Source: Solirubrobacterales bacterium
GTDB taxonomy: Bacteria; Actinomycetota; Thermoleophilia; Solirubrobacterales; Solirubrobacteraceae
Direction of reading: 5' to 3'
Assembly (NCBI GenBank): GCA_003244205.1
Contig: QHBW01000093.1
Span: 1 to 64,000 of the forward strand
Length of the DNA stretch: 64,000 bases
The position numbers were made by a program, and so were the translations under genes. Each line of letters begins with the position of its first letter. Position 1 is the stretch's first letter. The notes under the pieces were generated by a model, which ran no database searches, was not told where the DNA came from, and saw only the letters and a list, made by a program, of their open reading frames with translations. Of the stretch, positions 1-9,126 are shown in pieces.

Positions 1-1
1 G

Positions 2-406
2 CTCGAGCTGCCGATCATCGTCACCGAGCAGTACCCGCAGGGTCTGGGCGAGACCGCGGAACCAGTCGCTGGCGCGCTGGGCGACGTTGCGCGAATCGAA
101 AAGGTCGTCTTCTCGGGGTGCCGCGCCGAAGGCTTCGACCTGCGCGGCCGCCGCCAAGCACTGGTGTGCGGGATCGAGACCCACGTGTGCGTGCACCAGA
201 CGGTCGCAGACCTGCTCGCCGACGGTGTCGAGGTACACCTGGCGGTGGACGCCGTGGGCTCGCGCAAGCCTCGCGACCGCGAGGTGGGCCTCGCCCGCAT
301 GGAGCATGCTGGCGCCGTGATCTCCTCGGTGGAGACCGCGCTGCTCGAGCTCGTAGGTCGCGCTGGCACCTCCGAGTTCAAGACAATCCAGGAGCTGATC
401 AAGTGA
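2..406 (+). CDS. Isochorismatase-like cysteine hydrolase (5' truncated by window edge)
   Basis: The last 134 residues of a cysteine hydrolase of the isochorismatase/nicotinamidase superfamily, cytosolic and acting on amide or related bonds; the substrate cannot be told from the sequence. The nucleophile motif GIETHVCV is clear, and the segment EQYPQGLG matches the strand before the catalytic Lys region. The N-terminus with the catalytic Asp lies outside the window. The stop codon overlaps the carA start by 4 bp (GTGA), so it is probably translationally coupled to the pyrimidine operon, where such a hydrolase is not a standard member. Family assignment is firm; substrate is unknown. Confidence 0.85.
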   Translation, partial: LELPIIVTEQYPQGLGETAEPVAGALGDVARIEKVVFSGCRAEGFDLRGRRQALVCGIETHVCVHQTVADLLADGVEVHLAVDAVGSRKPRDREVGLARMEHAGAVISSVETALLELVGRAGTSEFKTIQELIK

Positions 407-1560
407 AGCAAGAGCAGACCAGCGCCTACGTTCTGCTCGAGGACGGAGCGCGGCTCGACGGCGTCGCCGCGGGAGCCGACGCGCATGCGGTTGGCGAAAT
501 CGTCTTCACGACCGCGATGTCGGGCTATCAGGAGGCCGTCACAGACCCCAGCTACGCGGGCCAGCTGCTGTGTTTCACCGCCGTACACGTCGGCAACTAC
601 GGCGTTAACGCGAGCGCCATGGAGTCAGACCGGGTGCACGTGCGCGCGGCGATCATGCGCGCCGCCGTCAACCACGACGACGCCCCCAGCGCGCAGGGGG
701 GATGGCTCGACTGGCTGTCGGACTGCGGCGTGCCTGCCATCAGCGGCGTTGACACACGCGCACTCGTGCGCCACATTCGCGAGCGCGGGTCCATGCGCGG
801 GGGTGTGTTCCCCGTGGCGATCGGCGAGTCCGATGCGTACGCGTTGATCGAGGCCGAACCGGCGATGGACGGTCAGGGGCTGGCGCGCGAGGTCAGCCCG
901 CGCGAGACGATCGTGCTCGAGCCGACCGGACGCCGAGACGTTCTGAGCGCGCCTCGTGTCGTGGCTCTGGACACCGGCATCAAGCGTTCGATCGTGGCCA
1001 ACCTCCGGGCGCGCGGGGCCCACGTCGAGCTGCACCCCTGCGCCACGCCCGCGTCTGCCCTGCTCGAGCGCGAACCTGATGCGCTCTTCCTCGCCAACGG
1101 ACCGGGCGACCCCGCTGCCCTTGAGGAGGTGGTCGCGACGGTCCGCGAGCTGATCGGCCGGATCCCGGTGTTCGGGATCTGTCTCGGCCATCAGCTGCTC
1201 TGCCGCGCGGTCGGCTTGGAGACCTACAAGCTGCCCTTCGGCCACCACGGAGCCAACCACCCAGTCAAGGACCTCACGACCGGGCACATCGAGATCACCT
1301 CGCAGAACCACGGCTTTGCCGTCCGCGGTCCCGACGGCGCCGAGCGGCTCGAGAGCGACGACCCCGTGCGCTGGGAAACCGATTTCGGCGTTGCCGAGTT
1401 GTCGCACCTGAACATGTACGACCGCACGGTGGAGGGACTGGTCCTGCGCGACGTCGCCGGGGCCACCGTGCAGTACCACCCCGAGGCTGGCCCCGGCCCG
1501 CACGATTCGCTCTACCTCTTCGACCGCTTCATCGAGCAGATCGAAGGGCAGCGTGCCTAG
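403..1560 (+). CDS. carA: Carbamoyl-phosphate synthase small (glutaminase) subunit
   Basis: 385 residues, the usual CarA length. It hydrolyses glutamine and channels ammonia to CarB for carbamoyl phosphate, feeding pyrimidine and arginine synthesis. The N-terminal CPSase domain shows [20 protein letters not shown], and the class I glutaminase domain carries nucleophile Cys260 in GICLGHQ and the His/Glu pair in YHPEA. I chose GTG 403 because it gives the conserved N-terminus and a 4-bp GTGA overlap with the upstream hydrolase; the reading frame is open further upstream but that part is not CarA-like. It overlaps carB by 8 bp. Confidence 0.96.
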   Translation: MKQEQTSAYVLLEDGARLDGVAAGADAHAVGEIVFTTAMSGYQEAVTDPSYAGQLLCFTAVHVGNYGVNASAMESDRVHVRAAIMRAAVNHDDAPSAQGGWLDWLSDCGVPAISGVDTRALVRHIRERGSMRGGVFPVAIGESDAYALIEAEPAMDGQGLAREVSPRETIVLEPTGRRDVLSAPRVVALDTGIKRSIVANLRARGAHVELHPCATPASALLEREPDALFLANGPGDPAALEEVVATVRELIGRIPVFGICLGHQLLCRAVGLETYKLPFGHHGANHPVKDLTTGHIEITSQNHGFAVRGPDGAERLESDDPVRWETDFGVAELSHLNMYDRTVEGLVLRDVAGATVQYHPEAGPGPHDSLYLFDRFIEQIEGQRA

Positions 1561-4500
1561 GCGCGACGACCTCGAGAAGATCATGATCATCGGCTCTGGG
1601 CCGATCGTGATCGGGCAAGCGGCGGAGTTCGACTATTCCGGAGCGCAGGCCTGCAAGGTCCTGCGCGAGGAGGGCTACGCGGTTGTGCTCGTGAACTCCA
1701 ACCCGGCCACGATCATGACCGACCCCGAGTACGCCGACGCCACCTACGTCGAGCCGCTGCTCCCCGGGCCGCTCGCCCAGATCATCGAGCGCGAGCGGCC
1801 CGACGCGCTGCTGGCGACCCTCGGCGGACAAACGGCCCTCAACCTCGCCCGCAGCCTCTCCACCGATGGCGTGCTCGACCACTTCGGGGTCGAGCTGATC
1901 GGCGCAGACGAGGAAGCGATCGAGCGCGCCGAGGACCGCGATCGCTTCCGCGAGACGATGCTCGCGACCGGACTGCGCGTGCCCCGTTCGATGATTGCCC
2001 ACTCCCCCGCAGACGGGCTGCTCGCGCTCGAGGCGATGGGGCTGCCGCTGATCATCAGGCCCGCGTACACCCTCGGGGGACAAGGGGGGGGCGCCGCAAG
2101 GACAGCCCAGGAGTTCGCCGAGATAGTCGAGCGTGGGCTCGCCGCATCCCCGATCAAACAAGTGCTGATCGAAGAGTCAGTGCTCGGATGGGGAGAGTTC
2201 GAGCTCGAGGTCATGCGCGACCGCGCCGACAACGTCGTGATCGTCTGCTCGATCGAGAACATCGACCCGATGGGTGTACACACCGGCGACAGCGTCTGCG
2301 TCGCCCCGCAGCAAACGCTGTCGGACCGCCAGTACCAGGCGCTACGTGACCAGGCAATCGCGTGCATCCGTGCTGTGGGAGTCGAAACCGGTGGATCCAA
2401 CGTCCAGTTCGCGGTCAATCCGGCCACCGACGAGATCGTCGTGATCGAGATGAATCCGCGCGTCTCGCGCTCGAGCGCGCTCGCCTCCAAGGCCACCGGA
2501 TTCCCGATCGCGAAGATCGCCGCACGGCTGGCGGTTGGCTACCTGCTGGAGGAGATCACCAACGACATCACGGGTGCGACGCCGGCCTGCTTTGAGCCCA
2601 CGATCGACTACACGGTGGTGAAGTGGCCGCGCTTTGCCTTCGAGAAGTTCCCCGGTGCCGAGAGCGAGCTCACCACCAGCATGAGGTCGGTCGGCGAGGT
2701 GATGGCGATCGGGCGCACCTTCGCTCAGGCCTGCGCGAAGGCGATGCGCTCGCGTGAGCTCGACGTCCCGGCGTCGCTGCAACTCGACGACGACGATCTG
2801 CTCGCGGCGCTGGAGCGCCCCGGGGCAGGGCGCTACGACCACGTGCTCGAGGCATTCCGGCGCGGCATCTCCACAGACGCAGTCCGCGCCGCCACGAACA
2901 TCGACCCCTGGTTCCTGCACGAGTTCGCGGCACTCGCCGCCGATCCCCAGTCACCGTTCGCCGGTGAGCGCGTCTATCGCGCGGTCGACACCTGTGCCGC
3001 CGAGTTCGCCGCTCGCACCCCCTACTACTACTCCGGCTGGGAGCGACCGGGGGGTCGAGGACTCGAGCCCGAGCTCGTGTGCCCAACACGTCCGTCGGTG
3101 GTGATCCTGGGCGCAGGCCCCAACCGGATCGGGCAGGGGATCGAGTTCGACTACTGCTGCGTGCACGCCGCCCTGACCGTGCGTGCATCCGGGCGCGATG
3201 CGGTGATGATCAACTGCAACCCCGAGACGGTCTCGACCGACTACGACACTTCCGATCGACTCTACTTCGAGCCGCTGACGCTCGACGACGTGCTGGCTGT
3301 CTGCGCAGTCGAGCAACCGCAGGGGTTGATCGTCCAGTTCGGCGGACAAACCCCGCTGCGGCTCGCGGCCGGACTCGCCGATGCCGGGATCCCACTCCTG
3401 GGCACCAGCGTCGAGGCGATCGATACAGCCGAGGATCGCGGACGATTCGGCGCCCTGCTCGAGCGGCTCGGCTACCGCTCGCCGCCGTACGCCACTGCCA
3501 GGACGCCCGAAGAGGCGCTGACCCGCGCCGGCGGCGTTGGCTTTCCGCTGCTCGTCCGGCCGAGCTATGTCCTGGGCGGCCGCGCGATGGAGATCGTCTA
3601 TGACCACGACGGGCTCGCCGATTACCTCGAGCGCACGGCGCGTGCGGCAGACCCCGGCGCAAGCGCGCGCGAGATCTTCCTCGACCGCTTCCTCGAGGAT
3701 GCAATCGAAGTCGACGCCGACGCTCTGTGCGATGGCGAGCAGGCGTGGGTAGGCGGCATCATGCAGCACGTCGAGGAGGCGGGCATCCACAGCGGCGACT
3801 CAGCATGCGTTCTGCCGCCGCACTCGCTCGGAGGGGAGATGCTCGAGCGAATTGCCGAGCAAACCTGCGGGATCGCGCTGGCCCTGGGCGTGGTCGGACT
3901 GCTCAACGTCCAGTTCGCCGTCTACGACGGCGAACTCTACGTAATCGAAGCCAACCCACGCGCATCGCGCACGGTGCCCTTCGTGTCGAAGGCGATCGGT
4001 CTTCCGCTGGCAAAGCTCGCCTGTCGGATCATGCTCGGCGAGCGCCTCGGCGACCTCGATCTGCCGCAAGACCCGATGGGCCACTCCCACGTGGCCGTCA
4101 AGGAGGCGGTGCTGCCGTTCGAGCGCTTCGCGGGAGCCGACTCCCTACTGGGACCCGAGATGCGCTCGACTGGCGAGGTGATGGGCGTTGCCCGCGACTT
4201 CCCCACCGCCTTCGCCAAGGCCCAGGCCGCTGCCGGCGCGACGCTGCCCCAACGGGGAACTGTCTTCATCACGGTGACCGACCGCGACAAGCCGGCCGCG
4301 GCACAGCTCGCCGCCCAACTCCACGATCTCGGCTTCCGCATCGTCGCCACCCGCGGGACAGCTCAGGCGATCGCCCGCATGGGTGTTCCAGCGGTGCAGC
4401 TCAACAAGCTGGGAGAGGGCTCGCCCCACGTCGTGGACTGGATCTGCCAGCGCGACGTCGACCTCGTCATCAACACGCCCACCGGCGCCGGCGCGCGCGC

Positions 4501-4717
4501 GGATGGCTATGAGATCCGCGCCGCCGCCGTCTCCCACGGGATCCCCTGCGTGACCACGCTCTCCGGCGGGGTGGCCGCCGCGCGCGCGATCGCCGCCGAG
4601 CGCCACGCTACAGCTCCTGTGCTCTCGCTCCAGGAGATTCACCGTGCCGCGGCGGCAGGCAGCGGGGAGGAGGCCCGCGCGCCGGGGCGGTCGGCAGACG
4701 CCGCCGCACCGGCGTGA
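1553..4717 (+). CDS. carB: Carbamoyl-phosphate synthase large subunit
   Basis: 1054 residues with the duplicated architecture of CarB: carboxyphosphate half ([23 protein letters not shown]-grasp, GGQTALNLA) and carbamoyl-phosphate half ([28 protein letters not shown]), then a C-terminal MGS-like allosteric domain from about residue 910 ([19 protein letters not shown]). It makes carbamoyl phosphate from bicarbonate, two ATP and CarA-derived ammonia. Start GTG 1553 lies inside the end of carA, typical of tight coupling of the two subunits in equal amounts. It runs into pyrK with a 4-bp overlap. The last 25 residues are an Ala/Arg-rich tail. Confidence 0.97.
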   Translation: MPRRDDLEKIMIIGSGPIVIGQAAEFDYSGAQACKVLREEGYAVVLVNSNPATIMTDPEYADATYVEPLLPGPLAQIIERERPDALLATLGGQTALNLARSLSTDGVLDHFGVELIGADEEAIERAEDRDRFRETMLATGLRVPRSMIAHSPADGLLALEAMGLPLIIRPAYTLGGQGGGAARTAQEFAEIVERGLAASPIKQVLIEESVLGWGEFELEVMRDRADNVVIVCSIENIDPMGVHTGDSVCVAPQQTLSDRQYQALRDQAIACIRAVGVETGGSNVQFAVNPATDEIVVIEMNPRVSRSSALASKATGFPIAKIAARLAVGYLLEEITNDITGATPACFEPTIDYTVVKWPRFAFEKFPGAESELTTSMRSVGEVMAIGRTFAQACAKAMRSRELDVPASLQLDDDDLLAALERPGAGRYDHVLEAFRRGISTDAVRAATNIDPWFLHEFAALAADPQSPFAGERVYRAVDTCAAEFAARTPYYYSGWERPGGRGLEPELVCPTRPSVVILGAGPNRIGQGIEFDYCCVHAALTVRASGRDAVMINCNPETVSTDYDTSDRLYFEPLTLDDVLAVCAVEQPQGLIVQFGGQTPLRLAAGLADAGIPLLGTSVEAIDTAEDRGRFGALLERLGYRSPPYATARTPEEALTRAGGVGFPLLVRPSYVLGGRAMEIVYDHDGLADYLERTARAADPGASAREIFLDRFLEDAIEVDADALCDGEQAWVGGIMQHVEEAGIHSGDSACVLPPHSLGGEMLERIAEQTCGIALALGVVGLLNVQFAVYDGELYVIEANPRASRTVPFVSKAIGLPLAKLACRIMLGERLGDLDLPQDPMGHSHVAVKEAVLPFERFAGADSLLGPEMRSTGEVMGVARDFPTAFAKAQAAAGATLPQRGTVFITVTDRDKPAAAQLAAQLHDLGFRIVATRGTAQAIARMGVPAVQLNKLGEGSPHVVDWICQRDVDLVINTPTGAGARADGYEIRAAAVSHGIPCVTTLSGGVAAARAIAAERHATAPVLSLQEIHRAAAAGSGEEARAPGRSADAAAPA

Positions 4718-5538
4718 GCGCGGGCGACACGCGACGGACGGAGGCTCCTTTCGGGCGCCGCCTGGCGACGGTCGATGCGGCCCGCGAGGTGGGGTCCTAC
4801 CGCGTCATGCGGCTCAGCGATCGCGGAGGACCCATCCCGCGGCCCGGCCAGTTCTACATGCTCAGTGCCCACGACGGCTGGGCCGGTGGAAGCGACGGCC
4901 GACCGTTCCTTCCCCGGGCGCTCTCCTACATGAGGCACCGGCCGGAGACCGACGAGCTCGAATTCCTGCTCGAGGTCGTCGGCCCCGGCACCGCGCGATT
5001 GGCCGAGCTGCGGGCCGGCGAGCGCGTGTGGTTGACCGGCCCCCTGGGGGTTGGATTCGAAGCTCCCGCCGATGAGATCACACCGGTGCTCGTCGGTGGA
5101 GGGATCGGCATCGTTCCGCTCGTCGCCTGGCACCAGCAGCTACGCCTCAACGATCGCGATCCCGCGCTGCTGCTCGGCTTTCGCGACGCTTCACACGCAG
5201 CCGCGGCCCGGCTCCTTGGGGAGGCCGAGATGACGATCACGACCGACGACGGATCGCTGGGCGACCAGGGCATCGTCACGGCGGCGCTCGCTCGCGCGCT
5301 CGCTCAGCAGGGGCGCGCGGCGGTGTATGCGTGCGGGCCTCCGGCGATGCTCGACGCAGTGCGCGGGATCTGCGCCCGCCAGGGCCTTGATGCACAGCTC
5401 GCGCTCGAGGCTCCGATGGCCTGCGGATTCGGCGCGTGCTTCGGCTGCGTGGTGAGCACGGTGGCCGGATACCGGCGCGTCTGTCTGGATGGGCCGGTGT
5501 TCGACGCCGCCGTCATCGCCGACGGGGCGCTCGCGTGA
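4714..5538 (+). CDS. pyrK: Dihydroorotate dehydrogenase electron-transfer subunit (FAD/2Fe-2S)
   Basis: 274 residues of the PyrK flavoprotein family, which passes electrons from dihydroorotate oxidation by PyrD (type 1B) to NAD. The FAD-binding barrel is N-terminal (RPGQFYML), the NAD-binding part follows ([15 protein letters not shown]), and the [2Fe-2S] ligands are Cys237, Cys242, Cys245 and Cys257 (CGFGACFGC plus a later Cys). GTG start with a GTGA overlap to carB; its own stop overlaps the pyrD start in the same way. The pairing fixes the neighbouring PyrD as type 1B. Confidence 0.93.
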   Translation: MSAGDTRRTEAPFGRRLATVDAAREVGSYRVMRLSDRGGPIPRPGQFYMLSAHDGWAGGSDGRPFLPRALSYMRHRPETDELEFLLEVVGPGTARLAELRAGERVWLTGPLGVGFEAPADEITPVLVGGGIGIVPLVAWHQQLRLNDRDPALLLGFRDASHAAAARLLGEAEMTITTDDGSLGDQGIVTAALARALAQQGRAAVYACGPPAMLDAVRGICARQGLDAQLALEAPMACGFGACFGCVVSTVAGYRRVCLDGPVFDAAVIADGALA

Positions 5539-6401
5539 CGGTGCGCTTCGGCGGGCTGGAGCTGGCGCACCCGATCATCAACGCGTCCGGGACCTTCGAT
5601 GCGATCGCCGCAGCGCGCGCCTTTGGGCGCGCCGCGTTGTACGAGCGATTCCCCTTCAGCGCATTCGTCTCCAAGACCGTCACGCTGGCGCACCGGGAGG
5701 GTAACTCGCCACCCCGGCTGTGGGAGCTGGGGGAGGGGATGATCAACTCGATCGGCCTTCCCAATCGAGGGCTCGCAGGCTACTTGGAGCGCGATCTGCC
5801 TGAGCTCTCGACGCTCCCGGTGCCGCTGATTGTCAACGTGATGGGCTTTGCCCCCGACGAGTTCGCCGCGCTGGTCGAGGCCTTCAGCGCGCGCCGCGAG
5901 GTGGCGGCGATCGAGCTCAACGTCTCATGCCCGAATGTGGAGAGCGGATTGATCGTCGGCGCCGACCCGCGTGAATGCTCGGTCCTCGTCGGCCGTCTGC
6001 GCACGCTGACCGCTAAGCCGCTGATCGTCAAGCTCACCCCGAACGCCGCCGATGTGCCCGCGGTTGCGCAGGCGGCCGAGGCCGCCGGCGCCGATGCGGT
6101 CTCGCTCGTCAACACCTTGCGCGGGATGGCGCTGCGTCCCGGCTGCGCCGAGCCATGGCTGGGCGCGAAGACTGGCGGCGTCTCGGGTCCGGCGATCCAC
6201 GCGATCGCGCTCGCGCAGGTGCACGAGGTCGCCGCGCGCGTGTCGATCCCAATCGTGGGAATGGGGGGAGTGCGCAGTGGACGCGACGCGCATCGCCTGC
6301 TCTCGGCCGGCGCGACGCTTGTGGCGGTCGGTACGGAGAGCTTTCGCGACCCGCAGGCGGGGACGCGCGTGCGCACTGAGCTGGCAGCGCTGGGCGCCTG
6401 A
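5535..6401 (+). CDS. pyrD: Dihydroorotate dehydrogenase, catalytic subunit (type 1B)
   Basis: 288 residues, an FMN-dependent TIM barrel that oxidises dihydroorotate to orotate in the cytosol together with PyrK. Diagnostic motifs are the N-terminal NASGTFD, the active-site loop ELNVSCPNVESG with catalytic Cys132, and the FMN phosphate region PIVGMGGVRSGRDA. I set the start at GTG 5535, 4 bp inside pyrK, because upstream in-frame sequence is the pyrK region in another frame. No pyrF follows, unlike many actinobacterial operons; the next gene has its own promoter after a 219-bp gap. Confidence 0.95.
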   Translation: MTVRFGGLELAHPIINASGTFDAIAAARAFGRAALYERFPFSAFVSKTVTLAHREGNSPPRLWELGEGMINSIGLPNRGLAGYLERDLPELSTLPVPLIVNVMGFAPDEFAALVEAFSARREVAAIELNVSCPNVESGLIVGADPRECSVLVGRLRTLTAKPLIVKLTPNAADVPAVAQAAEAAGADAVSLVNTLRGMALRPGCAEPWLGAKTGGVSGPAIHAIALAQVHEVAARVSIPIVGMGGVRSGRDAHRLLSAGATLVAVGTESFRDPQAGTRVRTELAALGA

Positions 6402-6584
6402 GCACCGGCCGCGCGAGCGCGGCGATTCCAGGCTTTGCCTGCAAACACGCGTTTTTTGGGGCCGAGCACGGCGCCTGGAGCGCATCCTGAAATAAAACCG
6501 CTGCAAAATGCGGGGATTGTTGGCACCTCTGCTCCACTACGCTAAAGCTCAACTTGAGGTTCAGTTGAATTGGGAACATTCGGG

Positions 6585-6612
6585 TTGAAGCGCGCCGCGC
6601 GCGTTGTAGACT
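6585..6612 (+). promoter_or_regulatory. Promoter of mihF, leaderless
   Basis: TTGAAG (6585-6590) and TAGACT (6607-6612) are separated by 16 bp. Only 8 bases lie between the -10 and the ATG at 6621, so transcription should start at or within a few bases of the start codon. It is the best -35/-10 pair among the leaderless-type starts in the window. Upstream lies a short inverted repeat, TCAACT-N8-AGTTGA (6549-6568), that could be an operator. Confidence 0.6.
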
Positions 6613-6620
6613 CGCGCCCC

Positions 6621-6962
6621 ATGCCGTCGGTCAGCGACCCCGTCACCAAGCCATCGGCGGCACCCGAACGGTCTCTCACGCAGCGAATGGAGGCCCTTCA
6701 GCGCGCGAACGACATCCGCACGCGGCGGGCCAGGCTGAAGATCGAGCTGAAGGCGGGACGCCAGTCGATCCATCAGTTGCTGCTCAAGCCGCCGTCGTAT
6801 CTCGAGACAGCCAAGGTGTTCGACATCATGCTCGCGGTGCCCAAGTACGGCCGCGTGAAGGTCAACAAGATCCTCACGCAGTGCCGGATCTCGCCCAGCA
6901 AGACGATCGGCGGGCTCTCGGAGCGCCAGCGCGGCGAGCTGGTCGCACTCCTGCGGCGCTAG
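6621..6962 (+). CDS. mihF: Integration host factor, actinobacterial type (nucleoid protein)
   Basis: 113 residues. The body from SLTQRMEALQRANDIRTRRA to LSERQRGELVALL matches the small DNA-binding mIHF proteins of Actinomycetota, which bind DNA through a C-terminal helix-two-turn-helix element (YGRVKVNKILTQCRISPSKT) and act in nucleoid organisation. The basic stretch after residue 30 fits DNA contact. Start ATG 6621 sits 8 bases after a TAGACT -10. As in other Actinomycetota it lies directly upstream of gmk, rpoZ and coaBC. Confidence 0.93.
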   Translation: MPSVSDPVTKPSAAPERSLTQRMEALQRANDIRTRRARLKIELKAGRQSIHQLLLKPPSYLETAKVFDIMLAVPKYGRVKVNKILTQCRISPSKTIGGLSERQRGELVALLRR

Positions 6963-6984
6963 CGCAGCGCAGAAGCGGCCGGCG

Positions 6985-7545
6985 CTGTCGCGGGTCTTCG
7001 TCATCACCGGTCCCTCGGGCGTGGGAAAGGGGACGGTCATCGCAGCGCTGCGCGAACGCATGCCCGAGCTCGAGCTGTCGGTGTCAGCAACGACGCGTCC
7101 GCCGCGTAGCGGCGAGCGCGACGGCGTCGACTATCACTTCATCGACGATGACGAGTTCGACCGGCGAGTGCGCGCCGACGACTTCCTCGAGCACGCCACC
7201 TACGCCGGCCATCGTTACGGCACGCTGCGCAGCGAAGTAGAGCGGCGTGTGGCCGCGGGCGCTCCGGTCGTACTCGAGATCGAGGTACAGGGCGCTCGCC
7301 AGGTGCATCGCGAAATGCCCGAGGCGCTACTCGTGTTCGTTGCCCCCCCGTCACTCGAGTCGCTGCGTGAGCGCCTGAAGGCTCGCGGCACGGACGACCC
7401 CGCGCAAGTGCGAGACCGCCTGGGCACCGCCGCGCGTGAGCTCGAGGCCCAGCACGAGTTCGACCGCCGAATCGTGAATGATCGTCTCGAGGACGCCGTC
7501 GCCAAGCTCGAAGCTGCCGTGCGCGAAGTCCTGCGCACGCAATGA
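6985..7545 (+). CDS. gmk: Guanylate kinase, probable CTG start
   Basis: Phosphorylates GMP/dGMP to the diphosphates using ATP. The frame encodes VFVITGPSGVGKGT (P-loop), then SATTRPPRSGERDGVDYHF (GMP-binding region) and VLEIEVQGARQV, the full kinase of 186 residues. The first GTG, at 7021, lies inside the P-loop and cannot be the start. From the upstream in-frame stop at 6856-6858 to 7020 there is no ATG, GTG or TTG; CTG 6985 gives SRVFVITGPSGVGKG after the initiator, just what the family shows. It lies 22 bp after mihF. I therefore call a CTG start. Confidence 0.9.
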   Translation: MSRVFVITGPSGVGKGTVIAALRERMPELELSVSATTRPPRSGERDGVDYHFIDDDEFDRRVRADDFLEHATYAGHRYGTLRSEVERRVAAGAPVVLEIEVQGARQVHREMPEALLVFVAPPSLESLRERLKARGTDDPAQVRDRLGTAARELEAQHEFDRRIVNDRLEDAVAKLEAAVREVLRTQ

Positions 7546-7556
7546 GACTGCCCGGC

Positions 7557-7562
7557 TACACT
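7557..7562 (+). promoter_or_regulatory. Possible -10 of rpoZ
   Basis: TACACT just after the gmk stop, 32 bases before the rpoZ GTG. A GAAAGG ribosome-binding-like stretch at 7577-7582 lies between them, so this would give a short leadered mRNA. I see no clear -35. Confidence 0.35.
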
Positions 7563-7594
7563 CGGGCCTCACCTTCGAAAGGCCTCAGAAGACC

Positions 7595-7822
7595 GTGATC
7601 TCCCCTCGCATCGACCGCCTGCTGACCCACGTCGACTCCAACTACGCCAGCGTTCTCGTCGCCGCCAAGCGGGCGCGACAGATCAACTCCTACTACCACA
7701 ACCTCGGCGAGGGGACCTTCGACGAGTTTCCACCGCCGATGGTCGAGACAGCGTCGAAGAACTACCTCACGATCGCGCTCGAAGAAGTCGCCGCGGGCAA
7801 GATCGCCTACCGCTACCGCTAG
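7595..7822 (+). CDS. rpoZ: DNA-directed RNA polymerase omega subunit
   Basis: 75 residues starting at GTG 7595 (ISPRIDRLLTHVDSNYASVL). Omega is a small structural subunit that helps assemble beta prime into core RNA polymerase. The motif SNYASVLVAAKRARQINSYY and the following KNYLTIALEEVAAGKI are typical of actinobacterial omega. The open frame extends upstream into gmk but that part is unrelated. Position between gmk and coaBC is the conserved one. Confidence 0.92.
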   Translation: MISPRIDRLLTHVDSNYASVLVAAKRARQINSYYHNLGEGTFDEFPPPMVETASKNYLTIALEEVAAGKIAYRYR

Positions 7823-7863
7823 CTTCCGAGGCTAGCCGCCACCGCAGCCCGCCGTCCCGCGCC

Positions 7864-9126
7864 ATGGCCAGGCTGCTCCTCGGCGTCAGCGGCGGGATCG
7901 CCGCCTACAAGGCACTCGAGCTGGTGCGCCTGGCGACGGCCGCCGGCCACGCCGTGCGCGTGATCGAGACCGAGGCTGCTACGCGCTTCGTGGGGAAGGC
8001 TTCGTTCGCCGCGCTCACCGGCGCCCCAACGCTGACGAGCGCGTGGGAGCGCGACCCGGCGCGCGGCGCGTTCCCCGGCGACGCCGCGCCAAACCACGAC
8101 CCCCTGTCGCACCTGGAGTTGGTGGGACGCGCCGACTGCATGCTGATCGCGCCGGCGTCGGCGAACACGATCGCCAAGCTCGCGCATGGCCTGGCCGACA
8201 ATCTCCTCACCGAGGCCGCGCTCGCCGCCCGCTGCCCGCTGCTGATCGCCCCAGCGATGAACAACCGCATGTTCGAGCACCCAGCGACGACGGCAAACCT
8301 CGCGTTGCTGCGCGAGCGCGGCGTGACGGTGGTCGATCCGGGCGAGGGCCGGCTCGGCTCGCTCGGCGAGTGGGGCGCGGGGCGCCTCGCCGAGCCGCCC
8401 GCGCTGCTCGAGGCGATCGAGCGCCTGCTGGGCGGGGACGCCTTCCCCGGGTATGGACCCCTGGACGGCTTGCGCGTGCTGGTGTCCGCGGGAGGCACTC
8501 GAGAGGCGATCGACGCCGTGCGCTACATCGGCAACCGCTCCTCGGGCCGGATGGGCTTCGCGATCGCCGACGAGGCGGCTGCCCGCGGCGCGCACGTCGA
8601 GGTCGTGGCCGCGAACGTCGAGCTTCCCCGCAGCCCCGGGATCGGATATCAAGCCGTCGAGAGCGCCGCCGAGCTGGCGGCGGCCTGTCGCGCGCGCTTT
8701 GCCGAGTGCGACGTGCTCGTGATGTGCGCCGCAGTGGTCGACTTCCGCCCCACGCTCGAGGCTGAGGGCAAGCTCAAGAAGGGCGCCGCGCAGAGCCTGG
8801 AGCTGCGGCTGGAGCGGACCGAGGACGTCCTGCGAGGACTGGCCGACAGGCGCGCTCCGGGCCAGACTCTGGTCGCCTTCGCGGCGGAGCACGGCGACGG
8901 CAGCCTCGCCCGCGGTCGCGCGAAGCTGCGCGACAAGGGCGTCGACCTATTGGTCGTCAACGACATCGCCAAGCAGGGGATCGGCTTCGACGCGCAAGAC
9001 AACGAGGTCTGGCTGTTGAGCGGCGAAGACGAGACCCACGTTGCGCAGGCGCCCAAGCGGGTGATCGCCGGATTCATTCTCGACGCGGTTGCGACGCTGC
9101 GCGCTGCCCAGCCCGCGCGCCGCTGA
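7864..9126 (+). CDS. coaBC: Bifunctional phosphopantothenoylcysteine decarboxylase / phosphopantothenate-cysteine ligase
   Basis: 420 residues, two steps of coenzyme A synthesis. The N-terminal FMN-dependent decarboxylase (1-190) shows GVSGGIAAYKALELVR, SHLELVGRAD with the catalytic His, APASANTIAK and PAMNNRMFEHP. The C-terminal CTP-dependent ligase (about 200-410) shows VLVSAGGTREAIDAVRYIGN and AAVVDFRP. In the substrate flap, where the E. coli enzyme has a Cys next to GDIGPGR, this protein reads GRLGSLGEWGAGR and has no Cys. ATG 7864 follows rpoZ by 41 bp. Confidence 0.93.
   Translation: MARLLLGVSGGIAAYKALELVRLATAAGHAVRVIETEAATRFVGKASFAALTGAPTLTSAWERDPARGAFPGDAAPNHDPLSHLELVGRADCMLIAPASANTIAKLAHGLADNLLTEAALAARCPLLIAPAMNNRMFEHPATTANLALLRERGVTVVDPGEGRLGSLGEWGAGRLAEPPALLEAIERLLGGDAFPGYGPLDGLRVLVSAGGTREAIDAVRYIGNRSSGRMGFAIADEAAARGAHVEVVAANVELPRSPGIGYQAVESAAELAAACRARFAECDVLVMCAAVVDFRPTLEAEGKLKKGAAQSLELRLERTEDVLRGLADRRAPGQTLVAFAAEHGDGSLARGRAKLRDKGVDLLVVNDIAKQGIGFDAQDNEVWLLSGEDETHVAQAPKRVIAGFILDAVATLRAAQPARR

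Noticed and set aside
118-402. N-terminal extension of carA to an ATG at 118
   Set aside because: The extra 95 residues lie over the hydrolase gene in another frame and are Arg/Pro-rich; the CarA family begins right after GTG 403.
6429-6457. Possible terminator after pyrD (CAGGC-TTT-GCCTG and a T6 run)
   Set aside because: The stem is only 5 bp and the T run begins about 10 bases after it, so it is not a convincing intrinsic terminator.
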